DNA from: Gaeumannomyces sp. JS-464
Lineage: Eukaryota; Ascomycota; Sordariomycetes; Magnaporthales; Magnaporthaceae
Direction: 5' to 3'
DNA: 64,000 bases
Assembly (NCBI GenBank): GCA_002197995.1
Contig: NGZR01000007.1
Coordinates: forward strand, 1,260,399-1,324,398
Under the pieces are notes generated by a model. That model did not search any database and had not been told where the DNA came from. It saw nothing but the letters and a program-made list of their open reading frames with translations. A program made the position numbers and the translations under genes. This document shows positions 13,005-26,100 of the stretch, piece after piece. The stretch's first letter is position 1. Every line of letters starts with the position of its first letter.

Positions 13005-13575
13005 GGCTGAGGCTTCGAGTGGCGGGTTTTTACATTGCTCTCTCGGTTTTCGGTGGCAGAGGTGGGCAGCAGGCCAATTCGTCCTGGCCGTCTCGGAACG
13101 CTTTGAAAGCTGGTGATTTTTTTTTTTTTTTCTTCTTCGTCTCCTCGCCCGAGGCTGCGAGGGGCCAATTGGAGCAGCTGCGTGTGACGACAGAAAAGGA
13201 CGCAGGGGGTCGGACCACATGGTTCGTGGCCCGAGCTCCCCCAAGCTCCGAGGCGGGGGCGGGCGGGAACGATGAAGGTCGGGCGGTCGGTCGGTATCAC
13301 GGAATCCTGGGGAAGCGAGGCACCATTTCTCGTAGAACCATCTACGCCATCCATCTCCCATCGCCCCAGCATCCTTGCCCTCCTCACAGAACCCAAACGT
13401 CCAAAACGACTTCCCTCGACCCGACGAGATACCTATATACCCGCTCAACTCCTCGCAAGCCCCTTTTTCCCCCGGCACTCCAGCCTGCATCAACCGTCCA
13501 TCCCCGCTTCCCCACCATTTGGTCTCATTCAGGAGCTCGCTCACCCCCGCCAAAACTCCAACAAGCAACACCACA
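13005..13575. promoter_or_regulatory. Shared divergent promoter, TPR gene / DAP1
   Basis: This 571-bp gap separates two divergent start codons. It contains a poly-T tract near 13117-13130 and, on the DAP1 side, a CTATATAC element at 13433-13440, about 135 bp before the DAP1 start. The TATA role is inferred from sequence and position. Confidence 0.4.
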
Positions 13576-14253
13576 ATGACGGGCGGCAAGTTCGAGCCCA
13601 AGAAACCAGTCCAGCTGGATCCCCCCAAGCTGGACGTCAAGATTCCCCAAGACGAGCTTGCCAAGGCCACCGGTACTTACTGCTTCCTCTTTTTGCACTC
13701 ATGTCCCCTCGGCACGCGCAGCGTCAGTGTGGTAAAGCCACTAACATCACCATGTCGAATCCGCTTGGAGGCATCGAGGGCGGCAAATGCTATGTCGCTA
13801 TAAAGGTAAGATGGAATTCACCAAGAGCACGAACCCCACTTCCCATCTCACTGAAAAAAAAAAAAAAAAACCGCCCCCCGTCCCAGGGACTCGTCTACGA
13901 CGTCACGGGCAACAAGGCCTACCAACCCGGAGGCGCTTACCACGGTAGGCCCCTATATGACCGGCTATGATACCCTCCCACCCTCCCACTCACTCACCAC
14001 CAACACCCCTCCCCCTGAGGCAAAACTAACATCCAAAAACAAAAAAAAAGTCTTCGCCGGCAAGGACGCCTCCCGCGCCCTCGCCAAGTCGTCCACCCAG
14101 CCCGACGACGTCGACCCCAAGTGGAACGACCTGGACGACAAGGAGCAGGGCGTGCTCAACGACTGGATCACCTTCTTCAGCAAGAGGTACAACGTCATCG
14201 GCGTCGTCGACGGCGCCGACAACCTCGAGGAGCCGGTCAAGAAGGACGAGTAA
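13576..14253 (+). CDS. DAP1: Dap1, cytochrome-b5-like haem-binding MAPR protein
   Basis: Four exons: 13576-13672, 13771-13805, 13887-13944 and 14051-14253, giving 130 residues. The product is a membrane-associated progesterone receptor (MAPR) family member. Yeast Dap1 binds haem and supports the cytochrome P450 steps of ergosterol synthesis and azole tolerance. Visible signatures are YVAIKGLVYDVTGNKAYQPG, GGAYHVFAGKDASRALA, the acidic DDVDPKWNDLDDKEQGVL and the terminal helix WITFFSKRYNVIGVV. The tyrosines of the haem pocket (KAY, AYH) are present. Exon 2 is only 35 nt; its acceptor is a rare GAG at 13768-13770, chosen because it keeps frame and has a good CTAAC branch site 25 nt upstream. 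The gene is intact and converges on SLN1. Confidence 0.9.
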
Positions 14254-15458
14254 GAGGAATAAAGAGCAGGCAGGAGCAGCTCGGCGTCGATTTCTCCCCT
14301 TGTGTGCCGCATCGTCATCTGCTTGTTGTTCTTGTTGTTGTTGGTGCTGTTGTTGTTGTTGATGGATTCAAAAAGCCGCTATCGATAGCCATAGCTTGGC
14401 CGCAATGCGAATGCCAAACATTGTTTGCATCATCTCACACGCATTCGCACTTTGAGTGACCGGGTTGGGTCGGACGTGCCTTGGTTCCAATTCATGCCAC
14501 CTTATGTCTGATTTTGTTTCCTCCTCGTCAACACCCCAATCTCTCTTCGTCCATTGGAACCACGTCTAGCAACGTTTCTCTTCCAATCCATCCATCAACC
14601 GACCATCGAAGCGACTGAGGTATGTAGGTGAAAACATGTTCCAAGGTAGCGTTGACCCGTGGCTCTCCTTGTCTTCTCCCACGCCCCTGCGGTAGGACCT
14701 TCCTCCTCGCCGCCTGCGTCGTCGTTGCGATCCCCTCTGTTTCGGTTGTCGTTGCCGTGATTAATTTTACTAGGGCCCTGGTTGTGCGGGCGGAGGAAAG
14801 AGATGAAGTAGCAGAGGAAGACGGGAAATAGGGGCTGAGAAACATGGCCACCGAAGCGAATGCGAGTCAAAGCAACGGCCGACCATCGCCAAAAAAGGTA
14901 CTAAAAGGGTGTAGGTGAAGAAATAAGAGAGAAAATGTGAAGGTGCCGCCAAATGATGATGAAAACAGGTATACCGCTCCTTAAACCCTGATTTTTCCAA
15001 GAAACCCTGCCTCGGACCCCGGAAAAGGATAATGAGACGAACGAATGTATGCCCAGACGGTAGGAAAAGAAAGAAAGAAGAACACATGATGTATAATAAG
15101 CTGCATCCCACAACAGCGGAGGACGCGTCGTATACCTCCCAAGGTCCCCGAGGGCCAGTTAATTCCATTGATGTGTATGCCAAACGCCCATTTGCCAAAC
15201 AAAAGATACGGCCGACACGGCTCTCCTAACAGAGAAGTTGGGCCTCTGCAATCACAGGTCCTGCTTTTCCCTGTGTTTTTGGTGGTTGGTGGGGACGTCG
15301 GAGGGGACAAAGATCTGTCGTGAGGATCGGTGACCATCACCATCTGGATCGACGGTGTGGCACGAATATGGAGAGTGGGACCCAGGAGTCGGGAATGGGG
15401 CCTAGGTTCAACCATGAGCGACAGTGACAAGAGTTGGCTAGCCGCTAGACACACCCTA
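14254..15458. other. Convergent 3' flanks of DAP1 and SLN1
   Basis: No coding sequence recognised. It should contain both 3' UTRs. A GTT-rich run (about 14320-14360) follows the DAP1 stop. Confidence 0.6.
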
Positions 15459-18400
15459 TCATGTCGCAACTGCCCCCGGAAGAACGTGGCCGCCTGTAGC
15501 GACCCCGTTCATGTGTTCTGCGGGTTTGGTGCCGTTGGTCCGCAGGTCAGGATCTGGGCTCTGTGGCTGCGTCTCGGGGACGATGGGTGGCGAGTTCGGC
15601 GGCGACGGCTTCTTCTCGGGCGTCGTCTTTCGCGTCAGGGATGCCGTTTCGGGCTCCTCGGGGATCGTGGCGAATTTTTGTAGCACCTGCTTGAGCGCGG
15701 GCCGACGGATGGGCTTGGCCAGGAACTCGTTCATGCCAGACTCTAGACAATCCCTGACGTTGCTCTCCTCGGAGAAGGCCGTCAGCGCCACAATGGGTGC
15801 CGAGTAGCCCATCTTCCGGATGAGTCGCGTGCTCTGAAGACCGTCCAGATTGGGCATCTGAATATCCATCAAGATCAGGTCGAAGAAGAGGTTCTTCTCC
15901 ATGTTCGACTTGACCACCTCGAGGGCCTCCTGGCCGTCCGTCGCGACAGTAACGTCCGAGACGTGCTCGAGCCTGAGCATCTTGCTCACGACCTCGATAT
16001 TGGTGGTGTTATCGTCCGCAACGAGGACGCGCAGGTTGCTGCCCTTTTCCGCCACGGCCTTGGCGATCTTACGATCGAGCTCCGCCGTCTCCTCCTCCTT
16101 GCTCGGTGCCCGACTCTGTGCCGGCGAGAAGAAGGGGTGACTAAGCCCAACCAGACGCGGCTTATTATCCAGCACTGACGCGTGCTTCCCATCGGTGGTT
16201 GACTTTGCGTGGGCCTGTCGGGAAAGATCCATGTCTACCGAGCCGACACTCGGTGGTCTCGACTTGATGCTGCTGGATGCGGTACTGGACGCCCTTTGAG
16301 GACGAGGGGTAAAGTCAGTATCCTCCCTGTGTTTTGCCGTTCATTCATTTCCATCAGCTTCCCAAGACTCCGTCGTGACGCAAAGAAAAACCTGCGTGTC
16401 ATACCTGTCCTTGACGTATTTGAGCGGAATCCGCATCGTAAACACCGAGCCTACACCCATCGTGCTCCGCAGAGTGATGTTTCCGCCCATCAGGGTGGCG
16501 AGCTGCTGGCAGATACTAAGGCCAAGCCCAGTGCCGCCAAACTTCTTGCTCAGGCCCAGGTCGCCCTGCACGAAGGGCTCAAACACGCGTACCCGCATGT
16601 GCTCTGGGATGCCCGGCCCCGAGTCCTCGACCTCGAACTCGAACAGGAACGACTTGGCGCCAGGGGGCGGCGGCGTTGGCGATCGCTCCCTAACGTGCAC
16701 CAGGGGTCCGCCATGTCCTTTGGGTTCCATCGGGTTGATGGCCAGGGCGGTGCCCTGCGACGCAGGCGATGCAACGGCAGTCTTGGAGCTTGCCGATTGC
16801 GCCGACGAGGAGCCCATCCGATGTCGCGTCCGACCGGCACGCGCCGAGCCCGACCTGGAGAAGGACGATGTCCTGCTCGTGTCCTCGTTGGCGTGCTCAA
16901 TCTCCTCTAGACACCTGATCCTCAGATCCACCTTCCCACCTGCGGGCGTAAACTTCAGGCTGTTGCTTACCAGGTTGATGACGACCTGCAGGATCCGGTG
17001 CTGGTCGCCCCAAACGCACATATCCTTAAGTCGTCCAGCACCCATGGGCCCCAGAGCCGGTAGTCTCGTCTCCATGCTGCGACGCTCGGGGTCCGTCCCC
17101 TCCATTGCGTCCCCACCAATGAATTCGATGGTGAAATGCGTCCCACTCTCGCGTACCTGCTTATCGAATATCGCAAGCAGCTGTTGGCGGATATCGCCTA
17201 GTCGGAATTCCTTCTCCTCCAATCCTATACGGTGGCCGATTTGATTCTTGGAGAAACTAAGGAGATCCTCGAGCAGGTGGAGCAGCAGATCGCCAGACTT
17301 ATATAACGTCTTAAGTGATTGCTTGATCCGAGCGATATCCGTTTCTTCCATACAGACAGCGCACATACCCATGATGCCGTTGAGAGGCGTCTTGAGCTCG
17401 TGCGATATGTTCGCTATGAAGAGTGTTTTACTCTCGTTCGCGGCCTCCGCCGCCTTCTTGCTTATCTCGAGCTCCCTGGTCCTCTCAGCCACCTTGTCGT
17501 CCAGAGAGGTGTACTGCTTGTACAGCTCGTCCGTCATCTCGTTGAACGTCTCGGTCAGCTCCGTCAGCTCGTCTGTGATATAGTGCTTGCGGTCCGTAAC
17601 CTTGCCGGGGATCTTGAAGACGCGGCGTTGAGACGAGCTCCCATCCTGGTCGTCGTTCCTCTGGCGGTTCCTCTTGGCCCTGGCCTTGCGCAGAATCGCC
17701 CCTACCCAACCCTTCTCCGAGAGCGAGGATAGAACGCCGGACCCCGGCGTTTCGCTGTTCACGCCACCGGGGTAATCGTCGTCGTATCCCGGAGGCGAGA
17801 TGGACTTTTCGGTGGCGACCTTGAGATCCCGGATGGGTCTCACGCTGACATGGGCGCAGGGGAAGATGATGAGCGTCATGAGCCCTGCAGTGCCGAATAC
17901 ACAGCCGAGCAGAATGTTCCTGAGCGTCATTATCGCAGCCAGCGCTTCGCCTCTCTCCTGTTCCACAACAACAACCCACTGGACAAACTGCGAGTTGGGG
18001 CGGGCGGTACCGACAGACACGCTCAGCCCTTGCTCGTTGGTGGTCCACAGGTTGGCCTGGGCGTTGTTGATGGATTTGTTCTGCACACTGGTCAGGCTTT
18101 TGGCGACTGCTGGGAAGTCGCTGAGTGCAAAGGCCTCGTCGTAGCCGCCAGACTCATAATTGTGGTTCGAATGGCGGTCGGCTGTGCCGTTCGCGGCGCG
18201 GGCGGCAGCACGAACTGAACCTCGGTGTTCGAAACGAAGCGGTTCCTGTTAGGAACGGTGAAGGTCGAGTTGCTCGGGGGTCCGTCGCATTAAAACGGTT
18301 CGACTGGGAATGAGGACCGATAATCAACGTCATGCCCGTACGCCCGAGCCCTCTGGAGAGTTACGGATCTGAAGAAGCGTCGAGGCTGAGGCGAGTAGGG

Positions 18401-19096
18401 TCATGTAGCCTATCACGAGGCTGTTCCCATTCGCCCTAACCGGGACCGTAAGCGACACAATGGCATAGGTCTCGTTCACTATCAGAGGCCCAAGAAAAAG
18501 CCCACTCGTCAACCTAAGATCCGCAAAGGCATTGGATAGAAGATGTTGGTATCGGGAGAGATGTTGCTTGGTTGGCCGGTGTCGGTGTATGTAATGTTTG
18601 GGTAAAGGACGGCAGGGTAGCCCCCGGGGAGGTCGCTCAGCACAGCATTTGTGCCGTTCGCGTTCTTGAAGGGGAGCGTGATGTTGTGGAACATCTTGGA
18701 GGTGACGCTAATCAGGCCCTCGGCAGTGCCGCTAGAGTTGCGCGAGTAGATGCGAGCCTGCAGCAGATCGGGAGAGCCGGGCTGACTCAGCGCCGTCTGG
18801 ATATCGTCGTTAGCAGCGTCCCATTGCTCCGTGGTGTTGGTTCCGTCGTAGAAGCTTGTTATAGCTTTTTGGATGAGAAAGCGCGTGGCGATGGTCTGGC
18901 AGGTTGTCTGGAGAAGGTCGATCTCGGCAGCGATGCGCGCCGCCTTGAGCGAGGCCGTCAGGCCCAGGGCATTCTGCTGGACCCCGGTGACGAAGTCGTT
19001 AACATAGATCCAAACTGGAATCGACACGACGGCTAGCGCCACCAGTGTTGCCAGGACCACCAGCAGCGCGAGCTGCTCCCTGATTGCTATCCGCAT
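15459..19096 (-). CDS. SLN1: Sln1-type (group VI) hybrid histidine kinase, osmosensor
   Basis: Two exons: 16405-19096 and 15459-16293, about 1,176 residues after repairing four one-base deficits. Sln1/TcsB kinases sit in the plasma membrane and feed the Ypd1-Ssk1/Skn7 phosphorelay. In order: N-terminal membrane helix (LALLVVLATLVALAVVSIPV), an extracellular region with Asn-X-Ser/Thr sites, a second helix (NILLGCVFGTAGLMTLIIF), a HAMP-like coiled linker, HisKA with ANISHELKTPLNGIMGM, HATPase with N-box VVINLVSNSLKF, G1 VEDSGPGIPEHM and G2 GGTGLGLSICQQ, then a receiver with LMDIQMPNLDGL (phospho-Asp) and FLAKPIRRP (Lys). The frame breaks all lie in the ectodomain (near 18534, 18350, 18278 and 18185); kinase and receiver frames are open. 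A 4-kb upstream region precedes it. Confidence 0.93.
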
Positions 19097-22000
19097 GGCG
19101 CCAGACTATAAGAGCGAGTCCGACGGCGGCGTCTTCACTGTATACATGTCTTTGCGGCCGGCGGACAGCAACAAGTTTAGCGGATGGCCAGCTCGAGAGG
19201 CAAGGGTGTGATCGTCGCTGGTGCGGCCGTCGTTGTCGTCGCCGATTGCAGTGAACTGGGTTGACGGGGAGGCCGTGACAGAGGCAACGGGAAGCCGATG
19301 GGACTGAGGCTTGAGGAGGGAAGGTCCCGGATGCAGGCGTGCAGAGAGGCAGCAGAAAATACAGGCCACCTGCGCGGCGACTGAATAATCCGTGGCCGGA
19401 GACTTGGCGGAGCGGGGAGTCGAGCGAGAAGGGCGCAACTCGGCCCGCAGCGGTGACTAGCAATGCATGTAACAATCGGCCGAGGAGAACGTGGAGATAC
19501 AGGTGGGTAGCAGCTGTCGACGTAGGGGGACGGACGGTGTAGGTCGGTGAGAGAGCGCCAGAGCCGGCGAAGCGAAAGAATGGATGCAGGCGAAAAGATG
19601 CAGGCTATGTGTGTTGTGTGTGTGTGGACAAGATAGGGTGGTGGTTGTTTTTATTTTTCCAAAGGGCAGCGGGAGTCGGCTGCGTCGGAGCGCGCGTCTC
19701 GCTTCTTGCCTTTCGTGCTATGGGAGCGGGCGAGGACCGAGAAATTTCCAGCAGAATTGGATTGACGCTGCTGGGGACAGAGGCGTGCCCACCCGGCAGC
19801 TGGCCAGGGATCCCGGTCGTCTGGGGCGTGCGGTGGGGAGGCGGTTGATAATGAGCGCAAGCATCAATGACAAACAAGAAACGACCCTTCCCCTCCGTCC
19901 GTGGCAGGTGGAAACGTGCGTCGAGTCGAGTCGAGTCGAGAAGGCGGCACCGGCAACTTGGGGAAGGCGCACGGCGGAGACGACGACGACGACAGCGCGG
20001 ATGCGAGACGGGCTAGCCGGGTGCGCGCTCGGGGAGGCAGGTAGGAGTCCAAGGCGCCAGAATTCTAGCAAGGAGCTCCCGAGGATCGTCGATCGGGAGC
20101 GCCAGAGAAGCCAATGGCTCGCAGCCAGAACGGCCGGGCGCCCGCAGAAGGCACGCGGTCGCTCAGCGCCAAGAAATGGAGTGGTGGCCACAGTCGCACG
20201 CAGTTGCCAGCCAACCCAACGGGGAAAGGTCTAGACCGCGGCTGCCCTTTTGGCCTGAATCCTGTTGCCCTGTTGAAGGCCTTGGTGCGGAATATCCAGC
20301 CACGCATACGTAGTACAAGCAGAGATAGAACAAACAGCAGGCAAAAATCAAAATCAAGACTCGCGCTCACGTGCGAGGCAAGGACAGGACGATGCCGACT
20401 TGTGCTCCGCTCGCTGGCAGGCCGCGACAACCCGAGCAGCTGGCGGTTTCCTGATGCTCCAACTTTCCAGGGTCCGTTCCCAAGAAATGCAGGCACTGTG
20501 GATTGTGGATGCATTTTTCTGCAATCCATGGATGGCGCGTCTTGTCCAGTTTTTACCGGGTTGGATGGGACTGTCCCAATTGGCTTTTTTTTTGTTTCCA
20601 CCCAGCGCCGCAGACACCGCCCTTCTCCGCCCGTGAACTGGCGCGGAGCTTTTTGATCAAACGTGGGTGGCGTCTCCACATGGACAGGCGGCCCCAACCA
20701 TGTTACCCTTGCCCTGCCTTGGCCATCTGCAGTCGGTCCTGCCCTTGTCCCTTGAACCAGGTCAGAGCCGGCGCCCGAATCTTCGTCTTCAACTCTTCAT
20801 TGCCCTCACACCGAAGTCGCTCGCTCTCGCCCCTGTTCTGCTGGCGCCGCCAAGGCTCCCAAGGGACCGCACTGTGCGTGCTTCTTGGTGCCAGTGCCGC
20901 GATGCCGACGTGCCACTTCTCTACAGCCAGAGCATGTACCAGAGCAGACTGGGAGGATACGAACAGGGCGGGCCCCTTCCTTGCCACTCTGCACAGATGG
21001 AGTTGGGCACTAGAAAGGAAGGAAGAAAAAAAGAAAGAAAAAAAAAATGACAGTCTTGTCAGTTTCCCGATTTGCGATCGGGGGATCAACGGCAATCGGA
21101 AGTGATCGTCATGGTCTCTTCTTCCCTTCTAGTCCCGCATGAAATATGGAACAAATGGCAAAAAGTCTTGGTATCAAGCCTCACTTTATTTGAACCATGC
21201 ATGACCCTCTTCGTTGCTTGGAACATGAGAGCGCCTCTCTTTTTCGTTCTGGGCAGTGCATACACCAATGAACAAGACACGAGGCAGAATGCAGACAAGA
21301 ACTATGAAAAACAAAATAAATAAGAACAAGCCTTGTCTCCAAAGGGCAAGTGACAGTGCGCGCCTAGTGTGCGCCAGCCACTCTTTGGGCGTCGGCAAAC
21401 CCCCAAAAACAACACATGGAGAGCGACGCCAAAGAGACCTGACACGCCCTTCACGCACGCCGGCAAGGGCGGCAGCCAAGCCGGACGCCGATCGGGCCAG
21501 GAACCGTCCCCTCTTTACGTGGTACCTACATCTGCGTTGGGCGATTCATCGAGACATTTGACATTACGCCGCCAAGGAAGCCCTCTAAATAGCTTAGACT
21601 AACTAGGTGGCTCTCCGGCAGCCTCTCGGCCATGTCCGCTACTGCGACTGACGCAATAGCCCCGTTTCCGGAGTGCGATAGAAACATCAGTCGGGTGGTT
21701 TCAGGCCCGGCCGGCATGGGTATGGATGGACAATGGATAATGGGTGGTTCGGGTGAAAAGTGAAAGAGACTTGGAGGCACGGCACGTCCCTTTTTCCCCT
21801 TCTTTCACTTTTCTCTCGTCTCGGGTCTCCGCCCACTTATGTTTTGTTATCCCTCGACGGAAGACAAGCATTGTCGGGCGGCTGTTCAAAGCGTCAGCCG
21901 TAATCGATGTCTTTTGTTGTTTATTCCCTTTCCTTCTTTCTTTCTTTTTTTTTTTTAATATATATATATTTTGGCGCTGACTGCCTAGGCTGTCTAAGTA

Positions 22001-23167
22001 AAGGAAAGGCCACGACGCGTTTGGACGCTCCGGGCTTAGAGGCGGGGGGATGATGATATCGCGCATTCACTCCTGGTTGGGCCTATCACCAGTCTCGCAA
22101 GATGCATAAAATGCCTCTCATACGTGGCTGAATGTGAGGAAAAAGCTGGACCCTGCCGTCTCACGTCATTCAAAGGGGTAATGGCTCCTCTGACCTGGTA
22201 CTGGTCGGAATACCCAATCTGCGATACTTTACGTCACTCAACCCAGCGAAGCAGAGACAGATAGCCAGCACGATAAAACACGGGCAAATCAATTACCAAC
22301 AATGCTGTGAGGTTCTGCGGACGTCTCAAAAATATCTGCATTTCCTTATGGAACCGGGGCTGTGCCAAACGCAACATTGACGAGCAGAGATGACCGAAAT
22401 CAGGATAATACATATGGCTTCTTTCTTTTAGTCCCGCTAGATCCCACTGCACGCAAAGCGTCTCCCTATCGATCAGAGTTATTCATGAAACTGCCTGGCA
22501 TCATACACCCAACCAAGGAACAAAAGAAAAAAAGGAAAAAAGAAACCACTCCCCTTGCCCGTCCGGTGCGGCGAGGTTTCCAAACAACAAACTCCTGATC
22601 TCGTCAGAAAAAATGAAATGAGGGATAGTAAGAGAAAAATGACGGAACGATGAGGAAAGCGAAGAAGAATGAGAAGATGGGAATACTGTGGGAATTAAGC
22701 TGTTAACACCATAAAGGAAAACCACCGTCTGAAGGCTGGGCTAGCGAGCAAAAAAGTCTTGGAAGAACAGGATGAGGAGAAGACCAAAAGGGGCCGGGGG
22801 AAAAGAAAAACAAGAGAAACGCATCGGGAAACACAAAATGCGAACCCAAAAAAATGAGGAGGAACTATCGCCACCCCGAAGTTTAGCGCCCTCGGTCCTC
22901 TTCCCTGGTCTGGTCTCTTCTTGCTCTTGTTGTCCATCGCAAAGCGTCGCAAGTATATCAGACCCGCGCGCCACCCTTTTGCCCTACCCCATCTCCAGTC
23001 ACTCCACCTCGTTGTCTTTGCAATGTACATGGTCTTGTATGTATATATGTGGGTTAAAATCAGAGGGAGGCATCGAGGAGGGCACACACTCGATTATTCA
23101 ATTATGCGTGGGCCGAAGAAGAGACTCGCTGCATTGCTTGCCCGTCACGGCTCCCAGCCACGGGCTC
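19097..23167. other. 4-kb intergenic region upstream of SLN1
   Basis: Both flanking genes are on the minus strand, so this holds the SLN1 promoter/5' UTR and the 3' end of the Boi gene. I see no credible gene. There is a GTCGA repeat near 19921-19940, an AT-rich TATATATAT stretch near 21958-21970, and several purine-rich runs. Confidence 0.55.
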
Positions 23168-26100
23168 TTAGGCACTCTGTGGCATGTTCGATTCTTTAGC
23201 CTCGAACGGGAACTGCCTCGACCTCGTACTCTCAACCTTCTGGAGCCCGAGCTTCTCCAGCCCGGACACCCGCCTGTCGTTCTCGTCGAACACAATCCCG
23301 AGGCCACCGCCGATCGTCGGCGTCCTTGGTGACCCCGTTCTTTGTGCTGCTCTCGTCGTCGCCCTCTCCGGTCTCGGCGCTCATCATGCTCCCCACCTCC
23401 GAGAGCTTCTCGTCCAGGTTCATGAGCGCCGGGGGGCGGTGCCTCATCTTCTGGGTGGAGAGCGATATGGTCTTTTGCTGGTACGTCGTCGTTATCGGCT
23501 GCATGTCGTCCCGGTCGATCGTTGCCTTCATCAGCGCTGCCATCCAGAGCCTGCCCTGCTTCACGTTGGGCACGGCAAAGTAGTGCACCATGGGCTTTGT
23601 GAAGTTGACGGCACGTGACAAGCCGGCACGTGGCGGCACCAGCTTGAAGATGAATATTGTGTCGGCCTCCTCCGTCACGTCGCGCTCGGCGTCGGTCGCC
23701 GCAAGCGTCTGCATTTGGCTGCCCGCCGGTATCGTCGGTGTGGTCGACGCCCCCGTCAGCGTCGCGTGCAGACCCGTTAGCCTTTCGTTGTCGGCCGGGA
23801 GCACACGATGGAACGAAATGTCGATCAGTCCCTTCTCCTGGTCGTCGTCCTCGGAATAGTAGTACGCCAGCCGCCTCCCCTTGAGAACAAACAACCTCGG
23901 TTTCCACGTCGTCATCAGGTTGGAGCTCTTCTTCTTCATCCACCCGCTGTAGTCGGCGTCGGCCATGGCCTCGCGCGGCGTCACCTTGGCAAGCCCTCTC
24001 AGGTACGCGCTCGTGTCCTTCTTGCCCTTCTTCTTGGGCATCCGCGCCGACGGCGCCGTCGCCGCCGAGCTGGGGCTCTTTGCGCTGGGCGAGTCCAGAT
24101 CAAAGCTCGGGCCAACCGATGGAGTGCTGGATCCTGTCCTTGCGGGGGAGTGGATGGGAGAATCCTTGGATGGCGAGTCGATGGGGGAGGCGACTTTGGC
24201 GCGCTCGTGGCCCGTCACCGCATCCGAGATGGCTCTCAGCCCGAACCCGCCATTCTTAAGCCCCGGCTTCGACAGCCAATCGACATGGATGCCTTGCTTT
24301 GGCGCTGCTGGCGAGTTGGGAGAGATTGGTGATGCGGGCGCCGTCTCTTGACGCATTCCCATCCAGCTTGGTTACTGTTGGCGGGGGAGCGTCCTTGAGG
24401 GGAAGCGTGGGTCGGATTGAGGAGTCGGTGGTGTTGGTGGACGCGGTCCGGCGGTGGGGTGTTGCGGCCATTCCGTAGTATTTCTGAGCGGCCGGTGAGA
24501 CCGGCTGCTCGCGCGTGGAATCGATGCTACCGAAAGCGCGAGAGTGCCGCGTGAGCGCCGTGGCGCTGCGTACCCTCTGCTCGTCGGCGTAGCTGGTGCC
24601 CTTGGAGCCGGTGCGGGAATGGGCCGTCACGCTGTCTCGCTTCTTCAGCACGTTGCGCTTCCGGCCGTCGACGTCGGTGGACGAGAAGTAGCCGCGGTCG
24701 AGATCGAGCGAGTCCTTGTTGGGGTCAGAAACGGCCAGGAAATCCTGAGGGAAGCCGGCGGACGAAAGAGGGCGCGGGCCCGTGGTGTGGGCGCCAGAGT
24801 TGGAGGCCGAGGTTGCACTGCCTAAAGTCCAGTTACGGTCGAACGAGGGCTGCTTTCTATGCGAGGTAACGGTGTCTGGTTGCGGGTTGGTGCCACCAAG
24901 AGGCAACCTGGGAGTGGCGGTGGGCGTGTGGATGGTGGTGCCCGTGATGCGGAAGTCGGTGGAGGAGGAGTGGCGGCGGGAGTGGTGCAGATCGCGGACG
25001 GATGCAGCCGACGGCCGCTGCTCGTGGTGCGGTCTTGCGGGGGAAACGGGCGAGACAGGCGACACGGGCTCGAATTGCGTTTGCGTGACGGAGCGCCGTT
25101 TGTTTCCCTGCACCAGTGACGCCGAGTGGCTGTCGATGGCCGGCAGCCGGGGTGGGCCCGTGCCCGTCAGCGTGTTTGTCCTGCTCCTGCTCCTGCTGCC
25201 CCTGCCGCCGTCCATGGACCCAACGTCGCTTCCGTACGTTTGCGTGGTCCTGCGGGGCCCCAGCCCGTTGACCTCGTCCTGCAGCGCCTTGATCTTCTGC
25301 CACGTCTTGAGCCGCCGCCCAACAGAGCCAAGGTCAAACGCCTTGATAAAGATGGATGTCTGATCCATTTCGAGCAACACCTCCCCGGTAATCTCCTGAT
25401 CCCTGAACACTTCACAATGGTGCTTCTCGACGCCCGCCGTGAAAAGATACTCGGCTACCTGGTCGGCCGACCAGCCCTGGACCTCGGGGCGCGTGTGCAT
25501 GCCCTCCTCCTCCTCGTCCGTCTCCTCGCCCTGGATATATGACATGCGGTGGTCCAAGTGTGAGCTGTACTCGCTGCCCGAGTCGTTGTGGCCGTTGTTG
25601 GGCGTCGACCGCAGGGTCTCGGTAATATGCTCGTCTATCACGTTTAGCGTCTCGTTCAGCACATAGCTGTCGGTTTGGCCCGACGGCATACGAGGGTTTC
25701 GGGTTTAATGCCCGACGAGCCTAGAGAGGGTAGGCTCTTGTTGCTATTCGAGAAGTTGGCGAGTGCTGGTGAGGATGAGGTCGGGCCGGGGCCTTTCAGG
25801 GAGCTGAAAGGCATGGAGGGGGTCGAGACTGGCTTCGGGGAGACAATGGAGGGTGATGATGTGGCCGTCGGAGTCGGGGCAGTCGTGGTCGTCTTGGGCA
25901 CCTCGGCAGCGGCCGTTGTTTTCGGGGGCGTCGGACTAGGCTCGGGCCTCGCGGACTCTATCGGCGGGGTCGGGACGGGCTTGAAGAGATTTGCTGGGAC
26001 CTTGGGGCTCGTGATGGGCGCATTGGGCGTACCCCTTGGAGCAGGGCGGGTGTAGACTGGAGTTGGCAGTGTTCTCATCAGCGCCTGTGGTGTTGGGGAC

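Noticed and set aside
12224..13396. Minus-strand 390-residue ORF, Arg/Ser-rich
   Set aside because: It is a shadow of the TPR gene exons in another frame; the peptide is low-complexity and spans intron and promoter sequence.
19584..20234. Plus-strand 216-residue ORF upstream of SLN1
   Set aside because: Sequence is Arg/Gly-rich with no family resemblance and probably lies in the promoter or 5' UTR.
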